Shown here: piece after piece, positions 1 through 5,492 of the stretch
Numbering within the stretch: the first letter of the stretch is position 1
Layout of the letters: the number at the start of each line of letters is the position of its first letter
Assembly: GCA_025449435.1 (NCBI GenBank)
Contig: JANWJO010000065.1
Coordinates: 1 to 5,492, forward strand
Direction: 5' to 3'
Length of the DNA: 5,492 nt
DNA from: Chloroflexota bacterium
Lineage (GTDB): Bacteria; Chloroflexota; UBA4733
The notes under the pieces: model-generated
What the model was told of the DNA's origin: nothing
What the model saw: only the letters and a program-made list of their open reading frames with translations
Database searches by the model: none
Program-made: the position numbers and the translations under genes

Positions 1-1092
1 CTTGATCGTGTAGCCGATGATGGTGTTCCACCAGTTCAGTCGCCACTGGCGGGTATCGGCGAGGTAGCCCGCCTGACCAGAGCTGGTGCCCCCCACCAAG
101 CTCGATACGTCGGCGATCACCTGATCGGCAGACAGCGCACGGCCTGAATCTTGATTCACCATCACCGAAACGCCAGTGACGACCAGCAGCAAGAAGGCAA
201 TCGCCGCGATGAGGCCCTGCTTCACCCATTTCTGGCTGCTTTGCGGCCGGAGTACCACGACCACGCCGATCGCGGTGGCAATGGCCATCATGCCGCCCCG
301 ATTGGTCGGCGCGAAGATGCCCACACTCGCCAGCCACAAGAACCACCACAGCCACTCGCGCCGGCGCATCATCATGCGCTGCCCGGGTGAGAGTCCAAAC
401 TCATGGAGACCCAGGAGAATGAACGCCGCTGCACCGGCCAGGTGTACCGAAGCATCGCCTGCCTTGTATTCCAGGAGCAGTGTGGTGCTGTGCGGGAACT
501 GTGGCAAATGGCTGGCAAACACAGTAGCGAACATCGCCAGCGGCGGGAGCGCCACCAGAAACCAGGGCAAGAACCGGAAGTACGCTGCTGGCACCTTGGT
601 GACGGAGTCCGTTTGCAACAAGAAGCAGGCGACCAGGAGGGCATAGAGGCCATAGCCCCACAACATCGCGTCGCGGATCGCGTCAATGCCGTAGGTGCCC
701 AGATAAGGCACGGTGCGGAGCACACCATCGGCAGCGAGCGCGAGCCACAGCCAGGTCACGGGGGACCGGAACACCACTGTGAGACCGCCGCGCAGGGCGA
801 GGGTCAGCAAGCCAAACGCCAGTACGATTTCGCTCACATACACCGGCGCATAGCCGATGTAGGCGAAGCTCTTGTCAAACAGCATCAAGCCGCAAAACAG
901 CACGCCAGCCACGACCAGCCACAGCCGCTGCAGACGCGCGGCAGCGACATAGCACAGGCATATGCCACACAGCACGACGGTGGCGGCAGCCACCACGAGC
1001 GGGTTGAGCACCATGCCCACGGCCACAGCGATGGCCACGGCAACACCCGTCGCGGGCAGCCTCCAGGCGGGCTGGGGCACATACACGTTCAT
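1..1092 (-). CDS. O-antigen ligase/polymerase (Wzy/WaaL-like) membrane protein, partial (C-terminus beyond window)
   Basis: The frame is open from ATG at 1092 to the left edge, giving 364 residues with no stop, so the C-terminus lies outside. The protein is very hydrophobic, with about ten membrane segments (roughly 13-46 as one or two, 55-72, 86-100, 112-122, 145-160, 172-192, 216-230, 247-260, 267-281, 293-308). Family-like marks are the IRDAMLWGYGLY stretch near residues 139-150, a TNRGG motif at 263-267 that resembles the (S/N)RG motif of Wzy_C-type O-antigen ligases, and WRLNWW at 350-355, which resembles the WRxxxW found after the large extracytoplasmic loop. Such proteins join undecaprenyl-linked repeat units, or transfer glycan to an acceptor, on the outer membrane face. 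Sequence alone does not separate polymerase from ligase. Position next to a flippase and a Wzz/Wzc-like gene favours polymerase. The start overlaps the flippase stop (ATGA) and has GGAGG 7 nt upstream, so both the start and translational coupling are well supported. Confidence 0.85.
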   Translation of the reverse strand, partial: MNVYVPQPAWRLPATGVAVAIAVAVGMVLNPLVVAAATVVLCGICLCYVAAARLQRLWLVVAGVLFCGLMLFDKSFAYIGYAPVYVSEIVLAFGLLTLALRGGLTVVFRSPVTWLWLALAADGVLRTVPYLGTYGIDAIRDAMLWGYGLYALLVACFLLQTDSVTKVPAAYFRFLPWFLVALPPLAMFATVFASHLPQFPHSTTLLLEYKAGDASVHLAGAAAFILLGLHEFGLSPGQRMMMRRREWLWWFLWLASVGIFAPTNRGGMMAIATAIGVVVVLRPQSSQKWVKQGLIAAIAFLLLVVTGVSVMVNQDSGRALSADQVIADVSSLVGGTSSGQAGYLADTRQWRLNWWNTIIGYTIK

Positions 1093-2420
1093 GGCCGCGC
1101 CTCCAGCGGCGATATGGCGCTAGCGCCAGGCTGCGCCGACCTTGGCATACTCTGGCGCGTGAGGTGGAGCAGCAGCGCCAGGGTGAACAGCGATCCGAGC
1201 AGCAACGCAAACATCATGCCATTGAGCCCCAGCCAGTAGATGACGGGCCAGGCGAGCGCGACGCCGAAGATGCCACCGATCAAGCGGCCGTAAAAGATGG
1301 CGCGGGTGGCATCGAGCGCTCGCAAGATGCTGGAAGTGACGATGACCGCCGAACCGGCGAGCATGCACAAGGCGCCGATCTGGAAGACCTGCGCATACGC
1401 AAGATAGGTGGCGCCGTAGGCGAGCGAGAGCAACTGCGGCGCGAACAGGATGGCCACGGCGGCATAGGCGACGATGATAGGCACGACCACGAGCAACACT
1501 CGCGCATATTCCTGCCGAAAGGCACGCGCGCCACCGCGTTCGAGGGCCTTGACCGCACGAATAGGCGTCATGGTGTTGACGGCCATAATCACGAGCCGGA
1601 TTGGCCCAAACAGCAGTTGCATGGCTTTGAGCACGCCGGCGGCCGAAAACCCCAGGATGGGGATCGCCAGAAACACGTACAACTGGTCGCCGAGCCAATT
1701 GCCGGTGAGCTCGCTAGCTGCCAACCACTTACCATAACGCCAGTTTTCGTGGACGGCTTCCCAGGTCCAGGCGCCACGCAGGCTTGGGCCCACCTGCACC
1801 GCACCAACCAGCGCGGCCACGGCCGAGCTCACGCCCATCACGATCAGCACGGCGAGTCCGGAGGCATGGCCCGTAACTCCCAGGGCAACGGCGCCAGCGG
1901 CCTGGCCGCCGTAGGAAATGCCGTCATTGATCAACGCAGCGCCGGCGCGCCCTTCCGTGTACAGCACCCTCCGGAGGAACTCCTGCATCTCCCAAGCGAC
2001 AACGGTGGGGGCCAGCACGATTAGCAGGAGGGTGACGTCCCAGCCGAGTTGCCAGGAAACCCACGCGGCAACCAGCGCACACACGCCACTGACCAGGGCA
2101 AGGACTCCTTGCACGCGAGCGCTGCTCGCCGTGAACGCGCGGTAATCGTCGCCGGTGCGCGTGGCGGCGAGCACGTTATGCGGCTGGCAGATCAGTGAGG
2201 TTTGGACGCTCACCGCGAACAGAAGCGCCGTGTACACCACCGTGTACTCGCCGAAGGCGGCTGGCGAGCTGGCGCGAGCGACGACGAGGGTGGTGACGAA
2301 ATTGGAAACAGATATTAAAGCTTGATCGCCCAAGCTCCAGATGGTTTGGAACGACCGCAGCGTCGTGCCCTCGGGAGCGCTCGGCGAGGCAGAACGATCA
2401 ACGAGCGCGCTAGCGCCCAT
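1089..2420 (-). CDS. Wzx-like polysaccharide flippase (oligosaccharide flippase / MOP superfamily)
   Basis: This is a 443-residue integral membrane protein with about 12 hydrophobic segments (near 34-50, 58-78, 104-125, 128-145, 166-184, 187-210, 229-256, 258-285, 306-334, 342-366, 376-398, 400-420). It probably flips undecaprenyl-diphosphate-linked repeat units from the inner to the outer face of the cytoplasmic membrane. Family-like features are an N-terminal helix followed by VARASSPAAFGEY (48-60), RRVLYTEGR after helix 4 (150-158), and the GKWLAAS...GDQLYVFLA...GFSAAGVLKAMQLLFGP run (230-273). These match oligosaccharide flippase (Wzx/RfbX-type) proteins, whose usual length is 400-500. 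I chose ATG at 2420. The frame stays open further upstream to 2612, but those 64 residues are Arg/Cys/Pro-rich, unlike the family, and lie wholly inside the neighbouring gene. The start overlaps the upstream gene's stop by 11 bp. No strong Shine-Dalgarno is seen, so translation is probably coupled. Substrate is unknown. Confidence 0.88.
   Translation of the reverse strand: MGASALVDRSASPSAPEGTTLRSFQTIWSLGDQALISVSNFVTTLVVARASSPAAFGEYTVVYTALLFAVSVQTSLICQPHNVLAATRTGDDYRAFTASSARVQGVLALVSGVCALVAAWVSWQLGWDVTLLLIVLAPTVVAWEMQEFLRRVLYTEGRAGAALINDGISYGGQAAGAVALGVTGHASGLAVLIVMGVSSAVAALVGAVQVGPSLRGAWTWEAVHENWRYGKWLAASELTGNWLGDQLYVFLAIPILGFSAAGVLKAMQLLFGPIRLVIMAVNTMTPIRAVKALERGGARAFRQEYARVLLVVVPIIVAYAAVAILFAPQLLSLAYGATYLAYAQVFQIGALCMLAGSAVIVTSSILRALDATRAIFYGRLIGGIFGVALAWPVIYWLGLNGMMFALLLGSLFTLALLLHLTRQSMPRSAQPGASAISPLEARP
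1100..1104 (-). promoter_or_regulatory. Shine-Dalgarno for the O-antigen ligase-like gene
   Basis: GGAGG on the minus strand lies inside the 3' end of the flippase gene, 7 nt before the ATG at 1092. It fixes that start and supports reinitiation or coupled translation across the 4-bp ATGA overlap. Confidence 0.75.
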
Positions 2421-4074
2421 CGGCGTTTGCCCAGCGCCACCTCTTACCCTTGCCCAGCTTCCGCGGCAACAGCGGCATGCGCGAGCCACGACCCTCGGCC
2501 GCGACCCGTTTGGCGGGCAACCCCGATTGCCCTTTGCCGGCGCCACTGAATACGATGCCAAGGACGTCGGCGTGCGACTGCCGGAGCGTTTCCACGGATG
2601 CCTGGAGCGCATCCAGGTGGGTTTGCCCTGCTTCCACCATCACGACACTGTGATCGGCGGCCAGTGCCGACAGCAAGCCGTCGGCGGAGCGCAGCAGCGG
2701 CGGCGCGTCGATGACGACGGCGTCGGCGATGGTGCGCAAGGAGCTCAGGATACGCTCCAGTTGTGGTTGTTGTAGCAACTCGCTGGTGGTGGCTGGCGAG
2801 CTTCCCACCAGCAGCAGGCGCAAACCAGGTACCGCGCTATCGGTGAGGAACAGCAAGGGCAGCAGTTCGTCGGGCCATTGCTTGGTGCCAAGCAGGTCGG
2901 CGAGGCCCAGTGTGCATGGCGACTGGAATAAGTCGCTCAGGAGCGGCTGGCGCAAGTGCGTATCCACCAGGACCACGCGCTGGCCCGACTGCGCGAGCGA
3001 GATGGCCAGGTTGGCGGCGATGGCCGGGTGCTCTTCCTCCGCGCCGGTGAAGGCTACCGTGCCGATCCCTTGCTTGCCGGTGGCAGCTAACAGCCGCAAC
3101 CGTAGGATGCGGATGGCTTCGCTGGTGGGTGAATCGGGCTCCGCCATACTCACGAGTTGTGCGGAAGTTGGGAGGTCGGGGATGGTGGCCAGGACGGGCA
3201 CGTCGACGGCTTGCCGCACATCCTGGAAAGACTCTGCTCGCCGGTCGGCCTGCCCTTTGACCACGATGAACGCGGCCATCACCATGAAGGCGAGGACGCC
3301 CGCGAGCACCACGGCGACGATGACGGGCAACCCCGTGCTGCGTTGGGGCACTTGCGCTGGCGACACGAGCTGCACCTGGTCACGAGAGGGGTCTGCGAGT
3401 GAGGCGACGCGCTGCTGTACGGCAAACAGCGCGTTGTAGGCCGTCAAATATTCCTGACGGGAGGTTTCCAACTGGGTGAGTTGCTGTTGATCGCTGGCGG
3501 ACAGGGGCGCTGGCTTGGCGCGGATGGCATCTTCTTGCGCAGCCAGCCGGTCCATGCTGGTGCGGGCATCGGTGAGCGCCGCGAGCACCGGCGCAGTGTC
3601 GGAGGGGGCGCGCTGGTTTTGGACGTCGGTGAGCCAGACGACGAACGCCGTGCCGACCGCGTTGGTGAGTTGGGCGGCGGCGGCGGGGCTTTTGTCCGTC
3701 GCCTGGACCGTGAGGATTTGCGTATTGGCTGGCACGACCACCCGGACTCGCGCTGTGAGCTGTTGCTCGGTCAGCGAGAGATGGAGGCTGGTGATTACCT
3801 CATCGAGCACGGGTGGTGACACGATGAGTTCGGCGTAGGTTTGAGCGAGCAAGTTACCGGCGGCAATGGTGTTGGTGGGATCAGCGCCCGGCGACGTGCC
3901 TGGGATGACCAGCAGGTTTGCGCTGGCGGTGTAGCTGGGCCCTTTAATGGCGAAGAAGGCGCCGGTGGCCAGTGCAGCCAGCAGCGGAACATACAGCAAC
4001 ACACGCCATTGCCGTCGCAACATCGGCAACCACGTGGACACGTCGTAGGACGTATCGGCCGGCCTGTTCACCAA
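2410..4074 (-). CDS. Wzz/Wzc-like polysaccharide chain-length protein with degenerate BY-kinase domain
   Basis: The 554-residue polysaccharide co-polymerase probably regulates chain length or export at the cytoplasmic membrane. Order: short cytoplasmic N-terminus with the Wzz-type DVSTWLPMLRRQWR (11-24); TM1 about 25-43; YTASANLLV (48-56) opening an extracytoplasmic domain of about 200 residues with helical, probably coiled-coil 165-225; proline-bearing PAQVPQRSTGLP (239-250); TM2 about 250-272; then a P-loop-type domain. In that domain EX2RX2R is intact (E319, R322, R325) and the Walker B-like VVIDAPP keeps D456. The Walker A region (342-356) reads FTGAEEEHPAIAANLA and lacks GK[ST]. Walker A' reads VDTHLRQP (370-377), with His373 where the second Asp is expected. 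There is no tyrosine anywhere after TM2; the last 40 residues are Arg/Lys-rich instead. It is therefore probably a pseudokinase that retains the fold. The start is TTG at 4074 or the adjacent GTG at 4071; neither has a strong ribosome site. It lies 70 bp after the transferase gene, with no terminator-like hairpin between. Confidence 0.87.
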   Translation of the reverse strand: MVNRPADTSYDVSTWLPMLRRQWRVLLYVPLLAALATGAFFAIKGPSYTASANLLVIPGTSPGADPTNTIAAGNLLAQTYAELIVSPPVLDEVITSLHLSLTEQQLTARVRVVVPANTQILTVQATDKSPAAAAQLTNAVGTAFVVWLTDVQNQRAPSDTAPVLAALTDARTSMDRLAAQEDAIRAKPAPLSASDQQQLTQLETSRQEYLTAYNALFAVQQRVASLADPSRDQVQLVSPAQVPQRSTGLPVIVAVVLAGVLAFMVMAAFIVVKGQADRRAESFQDVRQAVDVPVLATIPDLPTSAQLVSMAEPDSPTSEAIRILRLRLLAATGKQGIGTVAFTGAEEEHPAIAANLAISLAQSGQRVVLVDTHLRQPLLSDLFQSPCTLGLADLLGTKQWPDELLPLLFLTDSAVPGLRLLLVGSSPATTSELLQQPQLERILSSLRTIADAVVIDAPPLLRSADGLLSALAADHSVVMVEAGQTHLDALQASVETLRQSHADVLGIVFSGAGKGQSGLPAKRVAAEGRGSRMPLLPRKLGKGKRWRWANADGR

Positions 4075-4144
4075 AGGTCCAACTTTCTCTCAAGCAGCAC
4101 TGTACCGCGCCCAGGCCGGCACTGGATGGCGGCTCCCGATGAGG

Positions 4145-4930
4145 CTAGAAAGCTCCTGACCGCGATAGCACGACCCCAATGGTACGGAGCAGGATCTTCA
4201 GGTCGAGCCAGATCGACTGCCGCCGTACGTAGTATATATCGAGGTCAACGTGCTCATACATCGGCTGCGCGCCACGGCCCTCTACCTGCCACCAACCGGT
4301 GATGCCGGGTGTGACGCTCAGGCGCTCAAACTGCCAGGTGGCATAGCGCGCCACGATGGACGATAGCTCAGGTCGCGGCCCCACTAAGCTCATGTCCCCT
4401 TTGAGCACGTTGATCAGCTGTGGCAATTCGTCGAGGCTGGTTTCGCGCAGGAACTTGCCGAAGCTGGTCACCCGCGGGTCCTTGGCAGACTTTAACGTCT
4501 TGCGGCGCTCGGCGAACATGATTTGCAGCGACGTCTGCCGGCGGTCGGGCAGCATGGTGCGAAACTTGTAAATGGTAAACGGGTGACCGTTCTTGCCGAT
4601 GCGCTCCTGACGAAACATGACTGGTGCACCATACTGCCGCCGGATGATGATGGTGATGAACACCAGGATGGGAGTCAGCGCGAGCAGCATCGCGCCGGCG
4701 GCGGCGATGTCGATGGTTCGCTTCACGAGGTCGCGATACACGTGGGCGGCGAAGCTTTTTTGTTGTCTGGGCAGGTCGCGCACCGAGGGGGGTTCTTCGG
4801 CGGGGGTAAATTGCCGCCGGTCACGCGCGCGCCGCACCGGATCACTGCGGCGGTCGTTGAGACTGTGCGGCTCGCGCTGCTCCGGACCCTCCTCCTTGAG
4901 CACCTTCAAGTCGAGATGCTGCGTGACCAC
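4145..4930 (-). CDS. Initiating sugar-phosphate transferase (monotopic phosphoglycosyl transferase, Bac_transf family)
   Basis: This transfers a sugar 1-phosphate from a nucleotide sugar to undecaprenyl phosphate, the first step of repeat-unit synthesis, at the cytoplasmic membrane face. From the GTG start it has 261 residues. A charged, probably disordered N-terminus (1-65) precedes VKRTIDIAAAG (69-79) and one hydrophobic helix (73-96) containing TP at 86-87, the helix-breaking position typical of the re-entrant helix. Then come FRQERIG and KFRTM (106-126), the catalytic Asp-Glu dyad in SLDELPQL (D167, E168), KGDMSLVGPRPE (177-188), TPGITGWWQVEGR (207-219), and the C-terminal DIYYVRRQSIWLDLKILLRT (231-250). 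It has no four-helix N-terminal domain, so it is the short form rather than the WcaJ/WbaP long form. Start choice: an in-frame ATG at 5050 would add 40 residues, but G/C at third positions is only about 21 of 39 codons there against 27 of 32 just after the GTG, and AGGAG sits 8 nt before the GTG. Sugar specificity cannot be read. It is first in the operon. Confidence 0.93.
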   Translation of the reverse strand: MVTQHLDLKVLKEEGPEQREPHSLNDRRSDPVRRARDRRQFTPAEEPPSVRDLPRQQKSFAAHVYRDLVKRTIDIAAAGAMLLALTPILVFITIIIRRQYGAPVMFRQERIGKNGHPFTIYKFRTMLPDRRQTSLQIMFAERRKTLKSAKDPRVTSFGKFLRETSLDELPQLINVLKGDMSLVGPRPELSSIVARYATWQFERLSVTPGITGWWQVEGRGAQPMYEHVDLDIYYVRRQSIWLDLKILLRTIGVVLSRSGAF

Positions 4931-4938
4931 CGTCCCTG

Positions 4939-4943
4939 CTCCT
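4939..4943 (-). promoter_or_regulatory. Shine-Dalgarno deciding the transferase GTG start
   Basis: AGGAG (extended AGAGGAG, 4939-4945) on the minus strand is followed by an 8-nt spacer and GTG at 4930. The longer ATG candidate at 5050 has no comparable site, so this motif decides the start. Confidence 0.65.
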
Positions 4944-5054
4944 CTCGCCAAACCGGTTACCTCTGGTTGCTGCCTATGCGGTGCCCATGGTACGCCCTTC
5001 AGGCCATACCGATTGGGTGGTCCTGCGTGGTCCTGTTTCAAGTAACCCATTTTG

Positions 5055-5060
5055 ACTATA
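5055..5060 (-). promoter_or_regulatory. Candidate -10 box for the polysaccharide operon
   Basis: TATAGT on the minus strand matches the TATAAT consensus at 5 of 6 positions and sits in the most A/T-rich part of the divergent intergenic region. Transcription would begin about 5047-5050, leaving a 5' leader of about 120 nt before the GTG start at 4930. I see no convincing -35 hexamer 16-19 nt upstream (the bases there read like CCCTAG), so activator dependence or a false match are both possible. Confidence 0.3.
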
Positions 5061-5095
5061 GGTAGGCCATCTAACAGCTAGGGTTACAGTCTACC
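5061..5095. promoter_or_regulatory. Loose dyad in the divergent intergenic region, possible operator
   Basis: Two nested short inverted repeats share nearly the same centre (about 5078): outer arms GGTAG (5061-5065) and CTACC (5091-5095), inner arms TAAC (5072-5075) and GTTA (5083-5086), with AGCT in the middle. The spacing between arms is unequal on the two sides (6 and 4 nt). It sits directly upstream of the TATAGT box and between two divergent genes, where a shared regulator could bind. The arms are short enough to arise by chance. Confidence 0.2.
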
Positions 5096-5135
5096 GCGAC
5101 GAGCGGACGTCAAGCGCGTTGCCAATGCCACGAAC

Positions 5136-5141
5136 AAGGAA
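5136..5141 (+). promoter_or_regulatory. Shine-Dalgarno for the SDR gene
   Basis: AAGGAA lies 8 nt upstream of ATG at 5150. It supports that start over the ATG at 5154, which is in another frame and reaches a stop after 13 codons. Confidence 0.6.
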
Positions 5142-5147
5142 CGTCAC

Positions 5148-5159
5148 GCATGCATGCAT
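5148..5159. repeat. Three tandem GCAT units over the SDR start codon
   Basis: GCAT is repeated three times without interruption and spans the ATG of the SDR gene, creating two overlapping ATGs (5150 and 5154) in different frames. The tract is very short and may be coincidental. It is listed because of its position. Confidence 0.4.
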
Positions 5160-5492
5160 CACGATTCTCACTCGCTGGCCGGGTGGCGGTGGTGAGCGGA
5201 GGGTCGCGCGGGCTCGGCTTGGCGATCGCCCAAGGCTTCGTCGAGGCAGGCGCGAGCGTGGCGCTGTGCGCGCGCCGGGAGCCGTGGCTGAGCGCGGCAC
5301 GCGACCAACTGTCGGCGGCTGGCGCTCATTGCTTTGCTCGCCTGTGCGACGTGACGCAGGAGCACGACGTCAATACCTTTGTGACGGAGGCGCTGGCGGC
5401 CTTCGGCCGGCTCGACATCCTGGTGAACAACGCTGGCATCAGTTGGGCAGCGCCGCTGGAGGCCATGCCGCTGGAGCGCTGGCGGGCGGTGC
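5150..5492 (+). CDS. SDR-family NAD(P)-dependent oxidoreductase, partial (N-terminal 114 residues)
   Basis: The frame begins at ATG 5150 with AAGGAA 8 nt upstream and runs off the right edge. It is the Rossmann half of a classical short-chain dehydrogenase: beta-1 then SGGSRGLG (16-23), a variant of TGxxxGxG with Ser for Thr; beta-2 ending in CARRE (40-44), where Arg residues and no acidic residue suggest NADP(H) preference; CDVT (66-69), the adenine-contacting DV; and LVNNAG (91-96). The catalytic Ser and YxxxK motifs lie outside the window, so activity cannot be confirmed. The start of the chain (FSLAGRVAVVSGGSRGLG) resembles the gluconate 5-dehydrogenase and FabG-like subgroups, but the substrate cannot be assigned. 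It is transcribed away from the polysaccharide operon, 219 bp from the transferase start. A role in sugar metabolism is possible but not shown by the sequence. Confidence 0.9.
   Translation, partial: MHASRFSLAGRVAVVSGGSRGLGLAIAQGFVEAGASVALCARREPWLSAARDQLSAAGAHCFARLCDVTQEHDVNTFVTEALAAFGRLDILVNNAGISWAAPLEAMPLERWRAV

Noticed and set aside
403..2024. Long plus-strand open frames of 278 and 286 codons (403-1239 and 1164-2024)
   Set aside because: They are antisense to the polymerase and flippase genes. Their translations are rich in His/Arg/Gln/Gly with no domain or hydrophobic pattern, as expected from the opposite strand of GC-rich membrane-protein genes.
2421..2612. 64-residue N-terminal extension of the flippase frame
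   Set aside because: It lies entirely within the Wzc-like gene in another frame, has Arg/Cys/Pro-rich composition, and precedes the normal N-terminus of the flippase family.
2989..3060. Frameshift as the explanation for the missing Walker A motif
   Set aside because: Reading the codons on both sides gives uninterrupted family-like sequence (GTVAFTG before, AANLAISLAQSGQRVVLVD after) in one frame, so the substitution is real in this sequence.
4075..4144. Possible terminator or separate promoter between the transferase and the Wzc-like gene
   Set aside because: No GC-rich hairpin followed by T residues on the minus strand. There is only a 4-bp AAAG/CTTT pairing near the start codon and two chance copies of GCACTG. 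No -35/-10 pair was recognised.
4931..5050. 40-residue N-terminal extension of the transferase from ATG 5050
   Set aside because: Third-position G/C is much lower than in the body of the gene and no Shine-Dalgarno is present, while GTG 4930 has one. Kept as an alternative in the findings.
5119..5147. Plus-strand promoter for the SDR gene (TTGCCA at 5119, TTGACT at 5052)
   Set aside because: Neither hexamer has an acceptable -10 at 16-18 nt. The SDR promoter must lie in this region or within the neighbouring gene but cannot be pinned down.

Overview
This window is GC-rich bacterial DNA that is almost entirely protein-coding. It holds the promoter-proximal part of an exopolysaccharide, capsule or O-antigen assembly operon running leftward on the minus strand. 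A divergently transcribed short-chain dehydrogenase gene leaves the right edge on the plus strand. Third codon positions are strongly G/C. No rRNA, tRNA, IS element, CRISPR array or phage gene was seen. The taxon cannot be fixed from these genes. The short phosphoglycosyl transferase, the O-antigen-ligase-like protein and the high GC would fit Chloroflexota or another high-GC environmental lineage, but this is only an impression. No outer-membrane export protein (Wza type) is visible, so the cell envelope type is also unknown.

Layout from right to left, which is the direction of operon transcription: (i) plus-strand SDR oxidoreductase, N-terminal 114 residues only (5150-5492); (ii) a divergent intergenic region (4931-5149) that is more A/T-rich than its surroundings around 5050-5090, with a TATAGT box and a loose dyad; (iii) minus-strand initiating phosphoglycosyl transferase (4145-4930, GTG start with a good Shine-Dalgarno); (iv) a Wzz/Wzc-like chain-length protein with a BY-kinase-type cytoplasmic domain (2410-4074); (v) a Wzx-like multi-pass flippase (1089-2420); (vi) a Wzy/WaaL-like O-antigen polymerase or ligase (1-1092), truncated by the left window edge. 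Genes iv and v overlap by 11 bp, v and vi by 4 bp (ATGA), and iii and iv are 70 bp apart. This is a compact co-transcribed block.

Together the four minus-strand genes make the core of a Wzx/Wzy-dependent pathway. The transferase loads the first sugar phosphate onto undecaprenyl phosphate. Glycosyltransferases, not in this window, would extend it. The flippase moves the lipid-linked repeat unit across the membrane, the polymerase or ligase joins units, and the Wzz/Wzc-like protein sets chain length.

The most unusual feature is the Wzc-like protein. Its cytoplasmic domain keeps the BY-kinase fold signature (EX2RX2R motif, Walker B-like Asp) but has lost the Walker A GK[ST], has His in place of the second Walker A' Asp, and contains no tyrosine at all after the second membrane helix. 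It reads as an intact gene for a pseudokinase rather than an autokinase. I found no undescribed multi-gene system beyond this.
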